64,000 nucleotides of DNA, from the NCBI GenBank assembly GCA_902530985.1, contig CACACI010000004.1, positions 1 through 64,000 of the forward strand, written 5' to 3'. Positions within the stretch are counted from its first letter, which is position 1. Each line of letters starts with the position of its first letter. The stretch is from an uncultured Alphaproteobacteria bacterium (GTDB lineage Bacteria > Pseudomonadota > Alphaproteobacteria > Methylaequorales > Methylaequoraceae). Under the pieces are notes generated by a model that was given only the letters and a program-made list of their open reading frames with translations, searched no databases and had not been told where the DNA came from. The position numbers and the translations under genes were made by a program. Below are positions 25,723-34,894 of the stretch, piece after piece.

Positions 25723-27028
25723 AATAATCAAAAAATTAGAATCAACTAATTCCAGAATATCAAAAGAAGAAATTATTTTAAATGAAATGAAAAATAATAA
25801 TCAAGTGTTCTTCAAAGGAATGGAATTAGCTTACAATAAATTATTAACTTTTGGTGTTAAAAAAATCCCTGAAGCAAGCAATGATGGTTCAGGCCTTTTA
25901 TGGGAAGAATTTAACTCTCTAGCAACAAACTTGATTTCAAGAAAAATTACTGGTCATGCGGCAAGAGATGAAATTTTGGAAAAAATGAATAAAGCAAATA
26001 AAGATGAATGGAATTTTTTTTATAAAAGGATCTTACAAAAAGATATGAGATGTGGGTTATCAGAAAAAACTATAAATAATGTTTCAAAGAAAAATAATTT
26101 TTCACAATATCAAATCCCTGTGTTCGCCTGTCAACTGGCTCAGGACTCAGAATCACACCAAAAAAAATTAACTGGAAAGAAATTTTTAGAAGTTAAGCTA
26201 GATGGAGTAAGAGTTATTTCCATACTTTATCCAAATACACAAGTTGATTTTTTTAGTAGAAATGGAAAAGAATTAAACAACTTTATGGATATTCAAAAAG
26301 AATTATCAGACTGTATAGCTAAAAACCCTATAAAATCAGCATTAGTTTTAGATGGAGAAGTTGTTAGTAAAAACTTCCAAGAATTAATGAAACAAATACA
26401 CAGAAAAAACGCACCCCAAAACCTTGATGCAACATTATTTTTATTTGATATTATCCCTTTTGAAAGTTTTAAGTCTGGAATTGAAAGAAAGGTATATACA
26501 GAACGTACAAATCTTCTTAAAGATTGGTATAATAAGCATTCAAACAATTTTCAAAAAATTAAACTAATTGAAAAACAGTTAGTAGACTTAAATACAATCG
26601 ATGGAAAAGAAAAATTTAAAACTTTTAATAATCAATCTATTATTGATGGTTATGAAGGTATTATGATTAAAGAACCAGAATCTTTTTATGAATGTAAAAG
26701 ATCTTCAACTTGGTTAAAATTAAAACCTATAATAGAAATCTCACTCAAAGTTTCAAATTATGAAGAAGGTTCTGGAAAAAATTCTGGAAAGTTAGGTGCA
26801 TTAATTGCTGAAGGTTATGATAATGGAAAATTCTTTAAACTAAATATTGGTTCGGGCTTTTCTGATGCACAAAGAAATACTTTTTGGCAAGCAAGAAAAG
26901 ATTTAATTGGACAGATTATTGAAATAAGAGCAGATTCTATAAGTAAAAGTCAAGATGGTAAGCATTGGAGTCTCAGGTTTCCAAGGTTTAAGTGTTTTAG
27001 AGGAGTTGAAAAGAATGAAAAGTTATAA
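25709..27028 (+). CDS. ATP-dependent DNA ligase (phage T4-like)
   Basis: A 439-residue ATP-dependent DNA ligase. Ligase motif I is EVKLDGVR with the adenylated lysine K163, motif III is LVLDGEVVS, motif IV is IIDGYEGIMIKEP and motif V is WLKLKP. The all-helical N-terminus with FYKRILQKDMRCGLSEKTIN resembles T4-type phage ligases rather than LigD. The ATG at 25709 is preferred over an upstream TTG; it overlaps the nuclease gene by 14 bases. Essential replication would normally use the NAD-dependent LigA, which is not in the window, so this is probably an accessory repair ligase. There is no Ku or primase nearby. Confidence 0.9.
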   Translation: MENSKIIKKLESTNSRISKEEIILNEMKNNNQVFFKGMELAYNKLLTFGVKKIPEASNDGSGLLWEEFNSLATNLISRKITGHAARDEILEKMNKANKDEWNFFYKRILQKDMRCGLSEKTINNVSKKNNFSQYQIPVFACQLAQDSESHQKKLTGKKFLEVKLDGVRVISILYPNTQVDFFSRNGKELNNFMDIQKELSDCIAKNPIKSALVLDGEVVSKNFQELMKQIHRKNAPQNLDATLFLFDIIPFESFKSGIERKVYTERTNLLKDWYNKHSNNFQKIKLIEKQLVDLNTIDGKEKFKTFNNQSIIDGYEGIMIKEPESFYECKRSSTWLKLKPIIEISLKVSNYEEGSGKNSGKLGALIAEGYDNGKFFKLNIGSGFSDAQRNTFWQARKDLIGQIIEIRADSISKSQDGKHWSLRFPRFKCFRGVEKNEKL

Positions 27029-27044
27029 CTATTTTGTTTATATA

Positions 27045-27509
27045 ATGAAAAATTCAATTAATTATATTCTAATATTTTTATTATTCTTAATTTTTTCATG
27101 TGAGAAAAAAGATAATAAGATCATTGGCCAAATTGTTGGAGCAGCTGTTGGAGGATATTTGGGTTCAAAAGTTGGTACAGGAGTGTCAAAAGATATAGCT
27201 ACAATCTTAGGTGGAGCTGCAGGATATATTTTAGGAGGAAAAATTGTTCAAATTTTAAGTGAAGATGAAAAAAATGAATTTAATAGTGTAATTGAAGAAT
27301 CACTTGATAATAATCCAGATAATACCCCAGAGCCTTGGAATAGCTCAACACATGAAGAAACATCTGGCGAGGTGATTCCACTTAACAGTTATTTAATTAA
27401 GAACAATACATGTAGAGATTTCAAGAAGATAATAAAAAAGAATAATGAAATATTTGAAGAAAAATCTACAGCTTGTAGAAATGAAGATGGAAACTGGATT
27501 CTTATTTAA
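27045..27509 (+). CDS. Glycine-zipper outer membrane lipoprotein
   Basis: A 154-residue protein with a lipoprotein signal (hydrophobic ILIFLLFLIFSC, Cys 20 as lipidation site) followed by a glycine-zipper 2TM domain, GAAVGGYLGSKVG and GGAAGYILGG, and a C-terminal domain ending in TACRNEDGNW. This is the 17-kDa surface-antigen/RickA-like family common in Alphaproteobacteria. The start at 27045 is chosen because it begins with a full lipoprotein signal and clears the ligase stop by 16 bases. A second copy lies at 49036-49506. The end overlaps the convergent exporter gene by 8 bases. Confidence 0.85.
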   Translation: MKNSINYILIFLLFLIFSCEKKDNKIIGQIVGAAVGGYLGSKVGTGVSKDIATILGGAAGYILGGKIVQILSEDEKNEFNSVIEESLDNNPDNTPEPWNSSTHEETSGEVIPLNSYLIKNNTCRDFKKIIKKNNEIFEEKSTACRNEDGNWILI

Positions 27510-29988
27510 CTTTCCATAAATGTATTAAGATTGGAAGAAATATTAAACTTGAAATCAATGTATTTAATAAACTCAAGAATAATAGGATTCCCATTGATGA
27601 AGTTCCCTGATGTGATGACAAATATAAAGTGCCGAATGAAAACATTGTTGTCAAACCACTAAATAATATTGCTGAAGGTGTATTAGATTTATAAACTTTT
27701 ACTATATCTTTTAATTCTTCATACCTTTTTAAAAAATAGATTGGATAACTTATACCAAGAGTAAATAGCAGTGGCAAAGCAATCATATTTGCAAAATTTA
27801 GATCTATATTTAGTAAAATCATCCAGAAAATGGTCAGTATAAAAGCACTAATTAACGAAAATAAACAAATTAAAACAGTTTTTAAATTTTTAAAGATGAG
27901 AAGCAAAAAAAGTGTCAAAAATGTCATTGAAATTATAAAAGCTTTCATAAATGAATTTATCACTACCTTACCAGCTTTAAATTGTATTATTGGCATTCCT
28001 GTAGCATTGGGAAAAAAGTTTTCAACTGCTAAGACAAATTTCTTTAAATTTTCTGGCTTAGATAAATCTTTTTCAGGAAAGATTTCAACACGATGCATTC
28101 CAGTCTCTGAAATATACCTTGACTGGAAATTCTGGGGAACAGATTCCCTAATATTATTAGGAATCAAACCAAGCATTTCAATGAATATAATTATTTCATC
28201 AAAATCATTAAATAAAAAATGCTGAATTTCAGAGGATGAATACCCTTCTTTATCAAGTGCTAAAATCTCATTTTTAAGTTTTTCAGCTTTTTTTGAAACT
28301 AGTTCAATATCATTCTCGATAAATTTATAAAGCAATCTTTTAAATCTTGTAATTTCATCTTTTCTTTTATCAATTCTAATAAAAGGTTTCTTTGATAAAA
28401 GGAATTTAAGATATTCCAGATCTTCTGATTTATATTCTTGAAAAATTTTTGAGAAAGTAAAGAAAGACTTTACATTTTCATCAACGAATATTTGGTGTGA
28501 TTCGTCAAAATTTTTAATTTCTTTTTTATCAAGGATTATCGAAACTACATAATCAGATGTTGGGTTTTTTTCAACTAGCTCTTTAGCTAATTTTACGGAT
28601 TGAAGCTTTTGATCTTTTAAATTTAAAGCATCTGAATCAAATCCAACTTTTTTTAAATTAAATAAAACAAATAATAGAATAATTGCAAAAGTTCCAATTA
28701 GTATATTTTGATTCCTAAACAACAAATTTATAAATCCACTACTATCAAACTCTAAAAAATTATATTTCATATTATCTGGAAAAATTAATAACAAACTTGG
28801 AAGAAGTGTTATATTTATTATGAATCCAACTATTAATCCAATAGCAGAAATCATACCTAACTCTGAAAGACCAATATAATCTGTTGGGATAAATGATAAA
28901 AATCCAATTATTGAGGGGATAGAAGCAAATAACAGCGTTTTATAAATTGAATAAACTTTTACAACACAATCATTTTTTTTTTTAAAATTTATTTTTTCAG
29001 AAATTCTTGAGCATACTTGAATAGCATAATCAACTGACAATCCAATAAAGAGTACTGCAAATGCAACAGATATAAGATTTAATGAACCAATTGTATAAGT
29101 AGTAATTCCTATAGTTATAATTAAACCTAAGAAAATTACAAACAATATAGAACTTATAACTACTAAGTTCCTGATTGCAATCCATAGCAGAATTCCAACT
29201 AAAATAAAACTTAGTAAACCAGAAAATATTGATCCAGAAGAAACTGATTTTATTTCCTCATAATCTATTATTAACCCTCCAGTAAAATCAATTTTAATAT
29301 CGTGGTTTTCATTTGATTTTAAATCAGATAAGAAATTATAGATTTTTTTAAAACCATTATTCTTTAAATAATTTTCTTTTACCCCAAAAAGAATAAAAAA
29401 GTCATTATCTTTGCTGAGTAAACCTTTCCAATCTACATTCTTTTTTAAAGTTAAAGATCTTGTAAAACTCTCAAAAATATTTTCAAACTCAGCCAAAGTC
29501 TCATGAGAATTATTCTTAAATGAAAGTTCAATTAAGTTATTAAATCCCTCAAGTTTGTTTTCATGGTTATTTATTTGAGACAAAAAAGGTTGATAACTAT
29601 ATAGTTTCTGAATGAGATTTTCCTTTTCGGAATCATTTAAAAATAGAAAAAAATTTTTTTTAAATATCTCATCAAAGTTAGGTGAATAAACAAATGAAAT
29701 TGCCTTATTTAGATTTAATTCATTAATAATCCTTTTACCTATTTGAACTGATTTTTCCTGATTAGAGGTTTTGACTCTAATTAATATGTTGTTATCAAGT
29801 ATATTAAATGAATCTTTTAATTTTTTTTGATTGATTTTAAAGTCTAATTGATTGTTTATTAAATCATTAGTTGAAGTATTAATTTGTAAATTATTTAAAG
29901 CAAAATTTGCTGAAATAATCCCAAAAAAGAAATATATTGAAACTATAATTCTGGGATACTTAAATAAAAATTCTAGAAATTTTATCAT
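27502..29988 (-). CDS. RND-superfamily exporter (MMPL/HpnN-like)
   Basis: An 828-residue membrane protein with two tandem halves, each with one N-terminal helix, a large periplasmic loop and a bundle of five helices (about 240-400 and 690-820). The first bundle contains VAFAVLFIGLSVDYAIQVCSRISE, with the G-x-D-Y-A proton-relay Asp of RND exporters; the second, LPLLFTLGISYPIYF, has Gly-Ile-Ser in the equivalent place and lacks the Asp. The size and topology match MMPL and hopanoid-exporter (HpnN) proteins. The cargo is probably lipidic, but this is inferred. Its gene is convergent with the lipoprotein gene and divergent from the small gene at 30052. Confidence 0.88.
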   Translation of the reverse strand: MIKFLEFLFKYPRIIVSIYFFFGIISANFALNNLQINTSTNDLINNQLDFKINQKKLKDSFNILDNNILIRVKTSNQEKSVQIGKRIINELNLNKAISFVYSPNFDEIFKKNFFLFLNDSEKENLIQKLYSYQPFLSQINNHENKLEGFNNLIELSFKNNSHETLAEFENIFESFTRSLTLKKNVDWKGLLSKDNDFFILFGVKENYLKNNGFKKIYNFLSDLKSNENHDIKIDFTGGLIIDYEEIKSVSSGSIFSGLLSFILVGILLWIAIRNLVVISSILFVIFLGLIITIGITTYTIGSLNLISVAFAVLFIGLSVDYAIQVCSRISEKINFKKKNDCVVKVYSIYKTLLFASIPSIIGFLSFIPTDYIGLSELGMISAIGLIVGFIINITLLPSLLLIFPDNMKYNFLEFDSSGFINLLFRNQNILIGTFAIILLFVLFNLKKVGFDSDALNLKDQKLQSVKLAKELVEKNPTSDYVVSIILDKKEIKNFDESHQIFVDENVKSFFTFSKIFQEYKSEDLEYLKFLLSKKPFIRIDKRKDEITRFKRLLYKFIENDIELVSKKAEKLKNEILALDKEGYSSSEIQHFLFNDFDEIIIFIEMLGLIPNNIRESVPQNFQSRYISETGMHRVEIFPEKDLSKPENLKKFVLAVENFFPNATGMPIIQFKAGKVVINSFMKAFIISMTFLTLFLLLIFKNLKTVLICLFSLISAFILTIFWMILLNIDLNFANMIALPLLFTLGISYPIYFLKRYEELKDIVKVYKSNTPSAILFSGLTTMFSFGTLYLSSHQGTSSMGILLFLSLLNTLISSLIFLPILIHLWKVK

Positions 29989-30051
29989 ATTTAATTCAAT
30001 ATGGATTATTAATTTTATAAATCAAAATTACTACAGTTTTTTTTACATATT

Positions 30052-30237
30052 ATGTATAATAAAATAATTGAAAAAGTTTCTAACAATAAATTGAATAGAA
30101 CCAAGTACAAAGTTAAGAGATTGAAAACAATTTCAGGGCTTATACATGCAGTCATTGTTGATATTGATGACGAAAATTCAGAAATCTTAGTTGCATTATC
30201 AGTATTAGAGGATAAAAATAAGTTTAAGATATTATAA
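30052..30237 (+). CDS. Small hypothetical protein
   Basis: A 61-residue open frame between the exporter and mxaD, ending 16 bases before mxaD. It has a basic N-terminal half and an Asp/Glu-rich C-terminal half, including SGLIHAVIVDIDDEN, and no signal peptide. A frame on the other strand also spans the region. I see no clear ribosome site, as in much of this genome. Position before mxaD and a translated pattern of alternating hydrophobic residues favour a real gene, but confidence is limited. Confidence 0.45.
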   Translation: MYNKIIEKVSNNKLNRTKYKVKRLKTISGLIHAVIVDIDDENSEILVALSVLEDKNKFKIL

Positions 30238-30253
30238 ATTATTAGGAAAAAAT

Positions 30254-30781
30254 ATGCCATATTACAAAATTGTTATCATTTTTATTGTCATTTTCTTAAT
30301 TAATGACTCAAGTTTTTCTCATGGACCATCTAGACAGAAAGTTTCGGAATCCATTGAAATCAATGCTTCTGCTGAAGAGGTTTGGAAAATTGTAAGCGAT
30401 TTTAAAAATTTTAAATGGAACCCCACGATTACAGAAACTTCAGCTGAAAGTAATAAAGCTGGCTCTGAAAGAGTTATTAAATTTAAGACAGGAGAAACAA
30501 TAAAACAAAAATTAGAAAAAATTAATCAAAAAAAAATGATGATTAATTGGAGAATTCTTGAGACAGATAACAAAATTTTACCGGTGAATAGTTATGCAGC
30601 TAAAGTTTTTGTAAAATCTCAAGATAATAAAACAATTGTTCAATATAAATCAGGGTTCTATAGAGGTTTTATGGGAAACGACCCACCACCTGAATTGAAC
30701 GATGAAAATTCAAAAAAATTGGTAAAAACTTTTATCACTGAAAATCTCAAAGGATTAAAGCAAATTATTGAAAAAAAATAA
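30254..30781 (+). CDS. mxaD: MxaD-like periplasmic SRPBCC protein of methanol oxidation
   Basis: A 175-residue protein with a signal peptide (hydrophobic residues about 5-17, cleavage before HGPSRQK) and an SRPBCC/START-like fold. The first mature residues HGPSRQKVSESI and the later stretch FYRGFMGNDPPPELND match the MxaD protein of Methylobacterium closely, as recalled from that family. MxaD is periplasmic and improves the interaction of methanol dehydrogenase with its cytochrome cL. Here the YVTN propeller gene follows with a TAATG overlap. No mxaF or xoxF gene is in the window, so the partner enzyme must be elsewhere. Confidence 0.85.
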   Translation: MPYYKIVIIFIVIFLINDSSFSHGPSRQKVSESIEINASAEEVWKIVSDFKNFKWNPTITETSAESNKAGSERVIKFKTGETIKQKLEKINQKKMMINWRILETDNKILPVNSYAAKVFVKSQDNKTIVQYKSGFYRGFMGNDPPPELNDENSKKLVKTFITENLKGLKQIIEKK

Positions 30782-31743
30782 TGTCTTTTTATTTTTTTTT
30801 CATAATAATTTTTACTTTTTTTTTCCCTAACTGCCAAGAATTAGCATTTATCACAAATCAAGAGAGTAATATGGTTGATGTAATTGATTTAAATAATAAA
30901 AAAAAGATTAAAGAAATCAAAGTTGGAAATAAGCCCGCTGCCATTTTTGTTGACGAAAATTCAAACCGAGTATTTGTATCAAATCCCGAAAGTAATGATA
31001 TTTCAATTATAGACCTTATCAATGATTCAAATATTTTAATTGATGCTGGTTCAAGTCCTATGGGTATTAGCTTGGATAAGGCAAGAAATTTTTTGTTCGT
31101 ATCAAACTGGTATGATAATACCGTAACAGTTATTGATCTTAATTTAGAAAAGAAAATAAAAATAATTGCTGTGGGAAAGTCCCCAGCAGGAATCTACCTA
31201 GATGAACCTTATAATAGACTTTTTGTATCTAATAGAGAGGACAATAATATTTCAGTAATAGATACAAAAAAATTTATTGTAATGAAAGAAATTAAGGTTC
31301 AGAAGGCACCATTTGGAATTTATTCGGAAAACTATTTAGACTATATCGTTGTCACAAACGTTCAATCTAATTCTATATCAATAATAGATAAAAAACAATT
31401 GAATTTAGTATCAAATATCAAAGTTGGACAATGGCCTTATTCTGCTATTCATAATAAAAATAAAAATCTTCTATATATTACTAATCAAAGAGGAAACAGT
31501 TTATCTATAATAGACATGAATAAACAAAAGAATATATCCACCCTTAGTGAAATATGTGAGTATCCTGAAGGCATTGATATTAGTTACTCACAAAATTTAA
31601 TTGTTGTCGCTTGTTGGTTTCAAGATAATATTATTCTTATTGATATTAATAACTATGAGATAATAAAAATAATTGAGACTTCTGGAGGTCCAAGAGCATT
31701 CGGAAGATTTATTCTAAGTAGAAACAATGAATATCATAGATAA
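30781..31743 (+). CDS. YVTN-repeat beta-propeller protein, exported
   Basis: A 320-residue protein with an N-terminal hydrophobic signal and about seven YVTN/YncE-type blades. The repeated phrases are IKVGNKPAAIFVDENSNRVFVSN, SSPMGISLDKARNFLFVSNWYDNTVTVID, KSPAGIYLDEPYNRLFVSN, KAPFGIYS and QWPYSAIHNKNKNLLYITNQRGNS. Propellers of this type are often encoded beside PQQ-dependent alcohol dehydrogenases in methylotrophs. The start shares a TAATG with mxaD, and the tkt start lies inside the last 17 bases. Periplasmic binding or structural role inferred; no catalytic site is evident. Confidence 0.85.
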   Translation: MSFYFFFIIIFTFFFPNCQELAFITNQESNMVDVIDLNNKKKIKEIKVGNKPAAIFVDENSNRVFVSNPESNDISIIDLINDSNILIDAGSSPMGISLDKARNFLFVSNWYDNTVTVIDLNLEKKIKIIAVGKSPAGIYLDEPYNRLFVSNREDNNISVIDTKKFIVMKEIKVQKAPFGIYSENYLDYIVVTNVQSNSISIIDKKQLNLVSNIKVGQWPYSAIHNKNKNLLYITNQRGNSLSIIDMNKQKNISTLSEICEYPEGIDISYSQNLIVVACWFQDNIILIDINNYEIIKIIETSGGPRAFGRFILSRNNEYHR

Positions 31744-33688
31744 AAAAAGAATTCAAGATATGGCAAATGCTATTAGAGCATTATCTATTGATTCAATTGA
31801 AAAAGCGAACTCAGGACATCCGGGCATGCCACTTGGAATGGCAGATGTAGCTACAATTCTTTTTTCTAACTATTTAAAATTTGACTCTCAAAACCCAGAT
31901 TGGATTAATAGAGATAGATTTGTTTTGTCGGCAGGTCATGGTTCAATGCTACTTTATGCTATTTCTTATTTAGTTGGTTATAGAGATTGCACCTTGAATC
32001 AACTTAAAAGTTTTAGGCAATTAGGAAGTAAGACAGCTGGACATCCAGAATATGGTTTATTAAAAAGTATTGAGACTACTACTGGACCGCTCGGACAGGG
32101 GTTGGCAAATAGCGTAGGAATGGCACTTGCAGAAAAAGTTTTAAATCTTAAATATGGAAGTTTGATTGATCATAGAACATGGGTTGTTGTTGGAGATGGA
32201 TGTTTAATGGAAGGTATATCCCAAGAAGCAATCTCTTTCGCAGGTCATCAAAAATTAAATAAATTAATTGTTTTATTTGATGATAATAAAATATCTATTG
32301 ATGGCTCTGTAGATCTAACATGCTCTGATAATCAAGAAAAAAGATTTCAAGCAAGTAATTGGAATACATTAAGTATCGATGGACACGATTTTGATCAAAT
32401 AAATAGTGCAATGAAAACTGCAATTAATTCTGATAGACCAACTTTTATTTCATGTAAAACAATTATAGGTTATGGGTCACCTAATAAATCTGGAACAGAA
32501 ACATGCCATGGCTCACCTTTAGGAAATAAAGAAGCAAAACTAACAAAAAATAATCTTAATTGGTTCTATAAGAATTTCAGTGTGCCTGAAAAAATTTTAA
32601 AAGATTGGAGACAAGTAGCCAAAAAAGGAAAAAAAGCTAAAGATAGTTGGCAAAAACGAATTGATAAATCACCTAACAAAAAATTATTATTAAAACAAAT
32701 GAAGTTGATAAAACTGGATAGGACTGAAGATACTTACAATTTTTTAAATAGTTTAACAAAAAATTCTAAAATAGAGGCAACAAGAAAATCATCCCATAAA
32801 ACACTGGAGTTTTTATACAAAAGAATTGATAAACTCTTGGGTGGCTCAGCAGATCTTACAGGTTCAAACCTTACAAAAATCTCTTCGTCAAGATTAAATG
32901 GAAAAAAACTTAACTATGTTCATTACGGAGTTCGAGAACATTTAATGGCCGCAGCTATGAATGGGGTTGCCGTACATGGTGGTTTTATACCTTATGGTGG
33001 AACGTTCTTAGTTTTTTCAGATTATTGTAAAAATTCAATAAGATTATCAGCAATGATGAAACAACAAGTTATATATGTATTTACTCATGACTCAATTGGT
33101 CTAGGCGAAGACGGCCCAACACACCAACCAATCGAACATCTGGCAGGTTTAAGAGCAATACCAAACTTGAATGTTTTTAGACCATGTGATTCCATTGAAA
33201 CATTTGAGTGTTGGGAAATTGCTATTAATACTCCAAAGGTTCCTTCAGTTCTTGCACTTTCAAGGCAAAACTTACCTCTTCTCAGAAGTAGTTTCAAAAA
33301 AAATCAGTCTGAAAAAGGGGGATATTTTTTAAAAAAACAAAGGAATTATAAGTTAACGATTATTGCTAGTGGATCGGAAGTTTCTATCGCAGTTGATGTT
33401 CAAAAGATGTTGAATAATCAAGGTATAAATGTAAATTTAGTTTCAATGCCGTGCATAGAATTGTTTGAAATGCAGAACAAAAACTACAAAAATAATATAT
33501 TAGGCTTAAAACCAAAAGTTGTAATCGAGGCTTCATCCACCTACAGTTGGTATAAATTTCTAGGCCCCAATGATCTTGTTTTTGGAATAAATAATTTCGG
33601 TGAATCAGGTAAAGCTGAAGAGTTATATAATCACTTTGGAATAACTAAAGAGAAAATATATAAAAAGATATTAAAGGAAATATTGTAA
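31727..33688 (+). CDS. tkt: Transketolase
   Basis: Thiamine-diphosphate enzyme moving two-carbon units between sugar phosphates. The 653-residue protein contains ANSGHPGMPLGMAD, the ThDP motif GDGCLMEGISQEA, FDDNKISIDG, the pyrimidine-domain RFGVREH equivalent HYGVREHLMAAAMNG, and GLGEDGPTHQPIEHLA. Length and order are normal. It begins inside the propeller gene and is followed with no gap by pgk, then fba and rpe. No gap (glyceraldehyde-3-phosphate dehydrogenase) gene lies between tkt and pgk, where many bacteria have one. Confidence 0.97.
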   Translation: MNIIDKKRIQDMANAIRALSIDSIEKANSGHPGMPLGMADVATILFSNYLKFDSQNPDWINRDRFVLSAGHGSMLLYAISYLVGYRDCTLNQLKSFRQLGSKTAGHPEYGLLKSIETTTGPLGQGLANSVGMALAEKVLNLKYGSLIDHRTWVVVGDGCLMEGISQEAISFAGHQKLNKLIVLFDDNKISIDGSVDLTCSDNQEKRFQASNWNTLSIDGHDFDQINSAMKTAINSDRPTFISCKTIIGYGSPNKSGTETCHGSPLGNKEAKLTKNNLNWFYKNFSVPEKILKDWRQVAKKGKKAKDSWQKRIDKSPNKKLLLKQMKLIKLDRTEDTYNFLNSLTKNSKIEATRKSSHKTLEFLYKRIDKLLGGSADLTGSNLTKISSSRLNGKKLNYVHYGVREHLMAAAMNGVAVHGGFIPYGGTFLVFSDYCKNSIRLSAMMKQQVIYVFTHDSIGLGEDGPTHQPIEHLAGLRAIPNLNVFRPCDSIETFECWEIAINTPKVPSVLALSRQNLPLLRSSFKKNQSEKGGYFLKKQRNYKLTIIASGSEVSIAVDVQKMLNNQGINVNLVSMPCIELFEMQNKNYKNNILGLKPKVVIEASSTYSWYKFLGPNDLVFGINNFGESGKAEELYNHFGITKEKIYKKILKEIL

Positions 33689-34882
33689 ATGATAACCATA
33701 AAAAAAAAGTTTTCTGACTCTTATAACTTTGTTTATAACAAAATTGTTCTTCTTCGCGTAGATTTAAATATTCCTTTTGAAAATAATCAAGTTTTAGACT
33801 CAACTAGAATAAAAAAAATTCTTCCAACTATCAATAATTTACTTAAACATAAAGCCAAGATTATTATTATTTCGCATCTTGGAAGACCAAAAGGTAAATG
33901 GTTAGATGATTTCTCATTAAAAGTTGTAATAAGCGAGTTAGAAAACTTAACAAATAAAAGTGTATTATTTTTTAAAAATAATATTAAAAATATAAAAAAA
34001 GATGAAATTAATGAAAAATTTCAAGACCATGATATAATTGTTTTTGAAAATATCAGATTTTACCCTGAAGAAGAAAAGAACGACCAAAAGTTCACCAAAA
34101 AAATTGCTTCATTAGGAGATATCTATATCAATGAATGTTTTTCATGTAGCCATAGGAACCACTCATCAATCTCTGGAATACCAGAATTTTTGCCTTCTTT
34201 CCCAGGAGAACTTTTAGAAAATGAAATTCAGAATCTAAAAAACCTTTTTCTTTTATCAAATCATCAAGATAGTGTCGCAGTATTAGGTGGAGCCAAAATT
34301 TCAACCAAAATAAAACTTATAGAATTCTATGCGAGTAAATTTTCTAAAGTTTTAATTGGCGGTGCAATGGCTAATACTATTTTGGTCTCTCAAGGTTTTG
34401 AGATTGGAGCATCATTAATTGAGAAAAAAATGATTAAATTCTCAAACGAAGTTTTCAAAATGTTTAAAGATAAAATTTTATTGCCAACTGATGTTATAGT
34501 TTCAGATAAAAAATTATTAAAAAAAGCTGAAGTAAAACTAACAACAGAAATTAATAAAACTGATGTTATTTTAGACATCGGTCCAAAAACTAGAATGTTA
34601 TTCTTTAATGAAGTTGTTAAAGCAAAAACTATTTTATGGAATGGTCCACTTGGTTTTTTTGAAAAAAAACCGTTTGATGAGGGGACTCATTATGTATTAA
34701 AGTCAATTAAAGCTAACAAAAATAAAAATTTCTTTTCTGTCGCAGGTGGAGGTGATACTATATCTATATTAAATCAATCAAATTGTTTTAATGATTTTTC
34801 TTTTGTTTCAACCGGTGGCGGAGCCTTTTTAGAGTTCATTCAAGGTGAAAATATGCCAGGTTTGTCTAGTTTAAATGAATAG
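33689..34882 (+). CDS. pgk: Phosphoglycerate kinase
   Basis: Interconverts 1,3-bisphosphoglycerate and 3-phosphoglycerate. The 397-residue protein has VLLRVDLNIPFENN, the ISHLGRPKGKW substrate loop, NECFSCSHRNHSS (family usually FGTAHR), VLGGAKISTKI and SVAGGGDTISIL. ECFSCSHRN in place of the common DAFGTAHR is a noticeable variation within the substrate-binding segment. The gene abuts tkt and is followed 12 bases later by fba. Confidence 0.95.
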   Translation: MITIKKKFSDSYNFVYNKIVLLRVDLNIPFENNQVLDSTRIKKILPTINNLLKHKAKIIIISHLGRPKGKWLDDFSLKVVISELENLTNKSVLFFKNNIKNIKKDEINEKFQDHDIIVFENIRFYPEEEKNDQKFTKKIASLGDIYINECFSCSHRNHSSISGIPEFLPSFPGELLENEIQNLKNLFLLSNHQDSVAVLGGAKISTKIKLIEFYASKFSKVLIGGAMANTILVSQGFEIGASLIEKKMIKFSNEVFKMFKDKILLPTDVIVSDKKLLKKAEVKLTTEINKTDVILDIGPKTRMLFFNEVVKAKTILWNGPLGFFEKKPFDEGTHYVLKSIKANKNKNFFSVAGGGDTISILNQSNCFNDFSFVSTGGGAFLEFIQGENMPGLSSLNE

Positions 34883-34894
34883 TATGAAGAGATT

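Noticed and set aside
30015-30260. Minus-strand 81-codon frame opposite the small gene at 30052.
   Set aside because: It begins inside the mxaD start region and lacks a recognisable pattern; the plus frame fits the gene order better, though both are weak.
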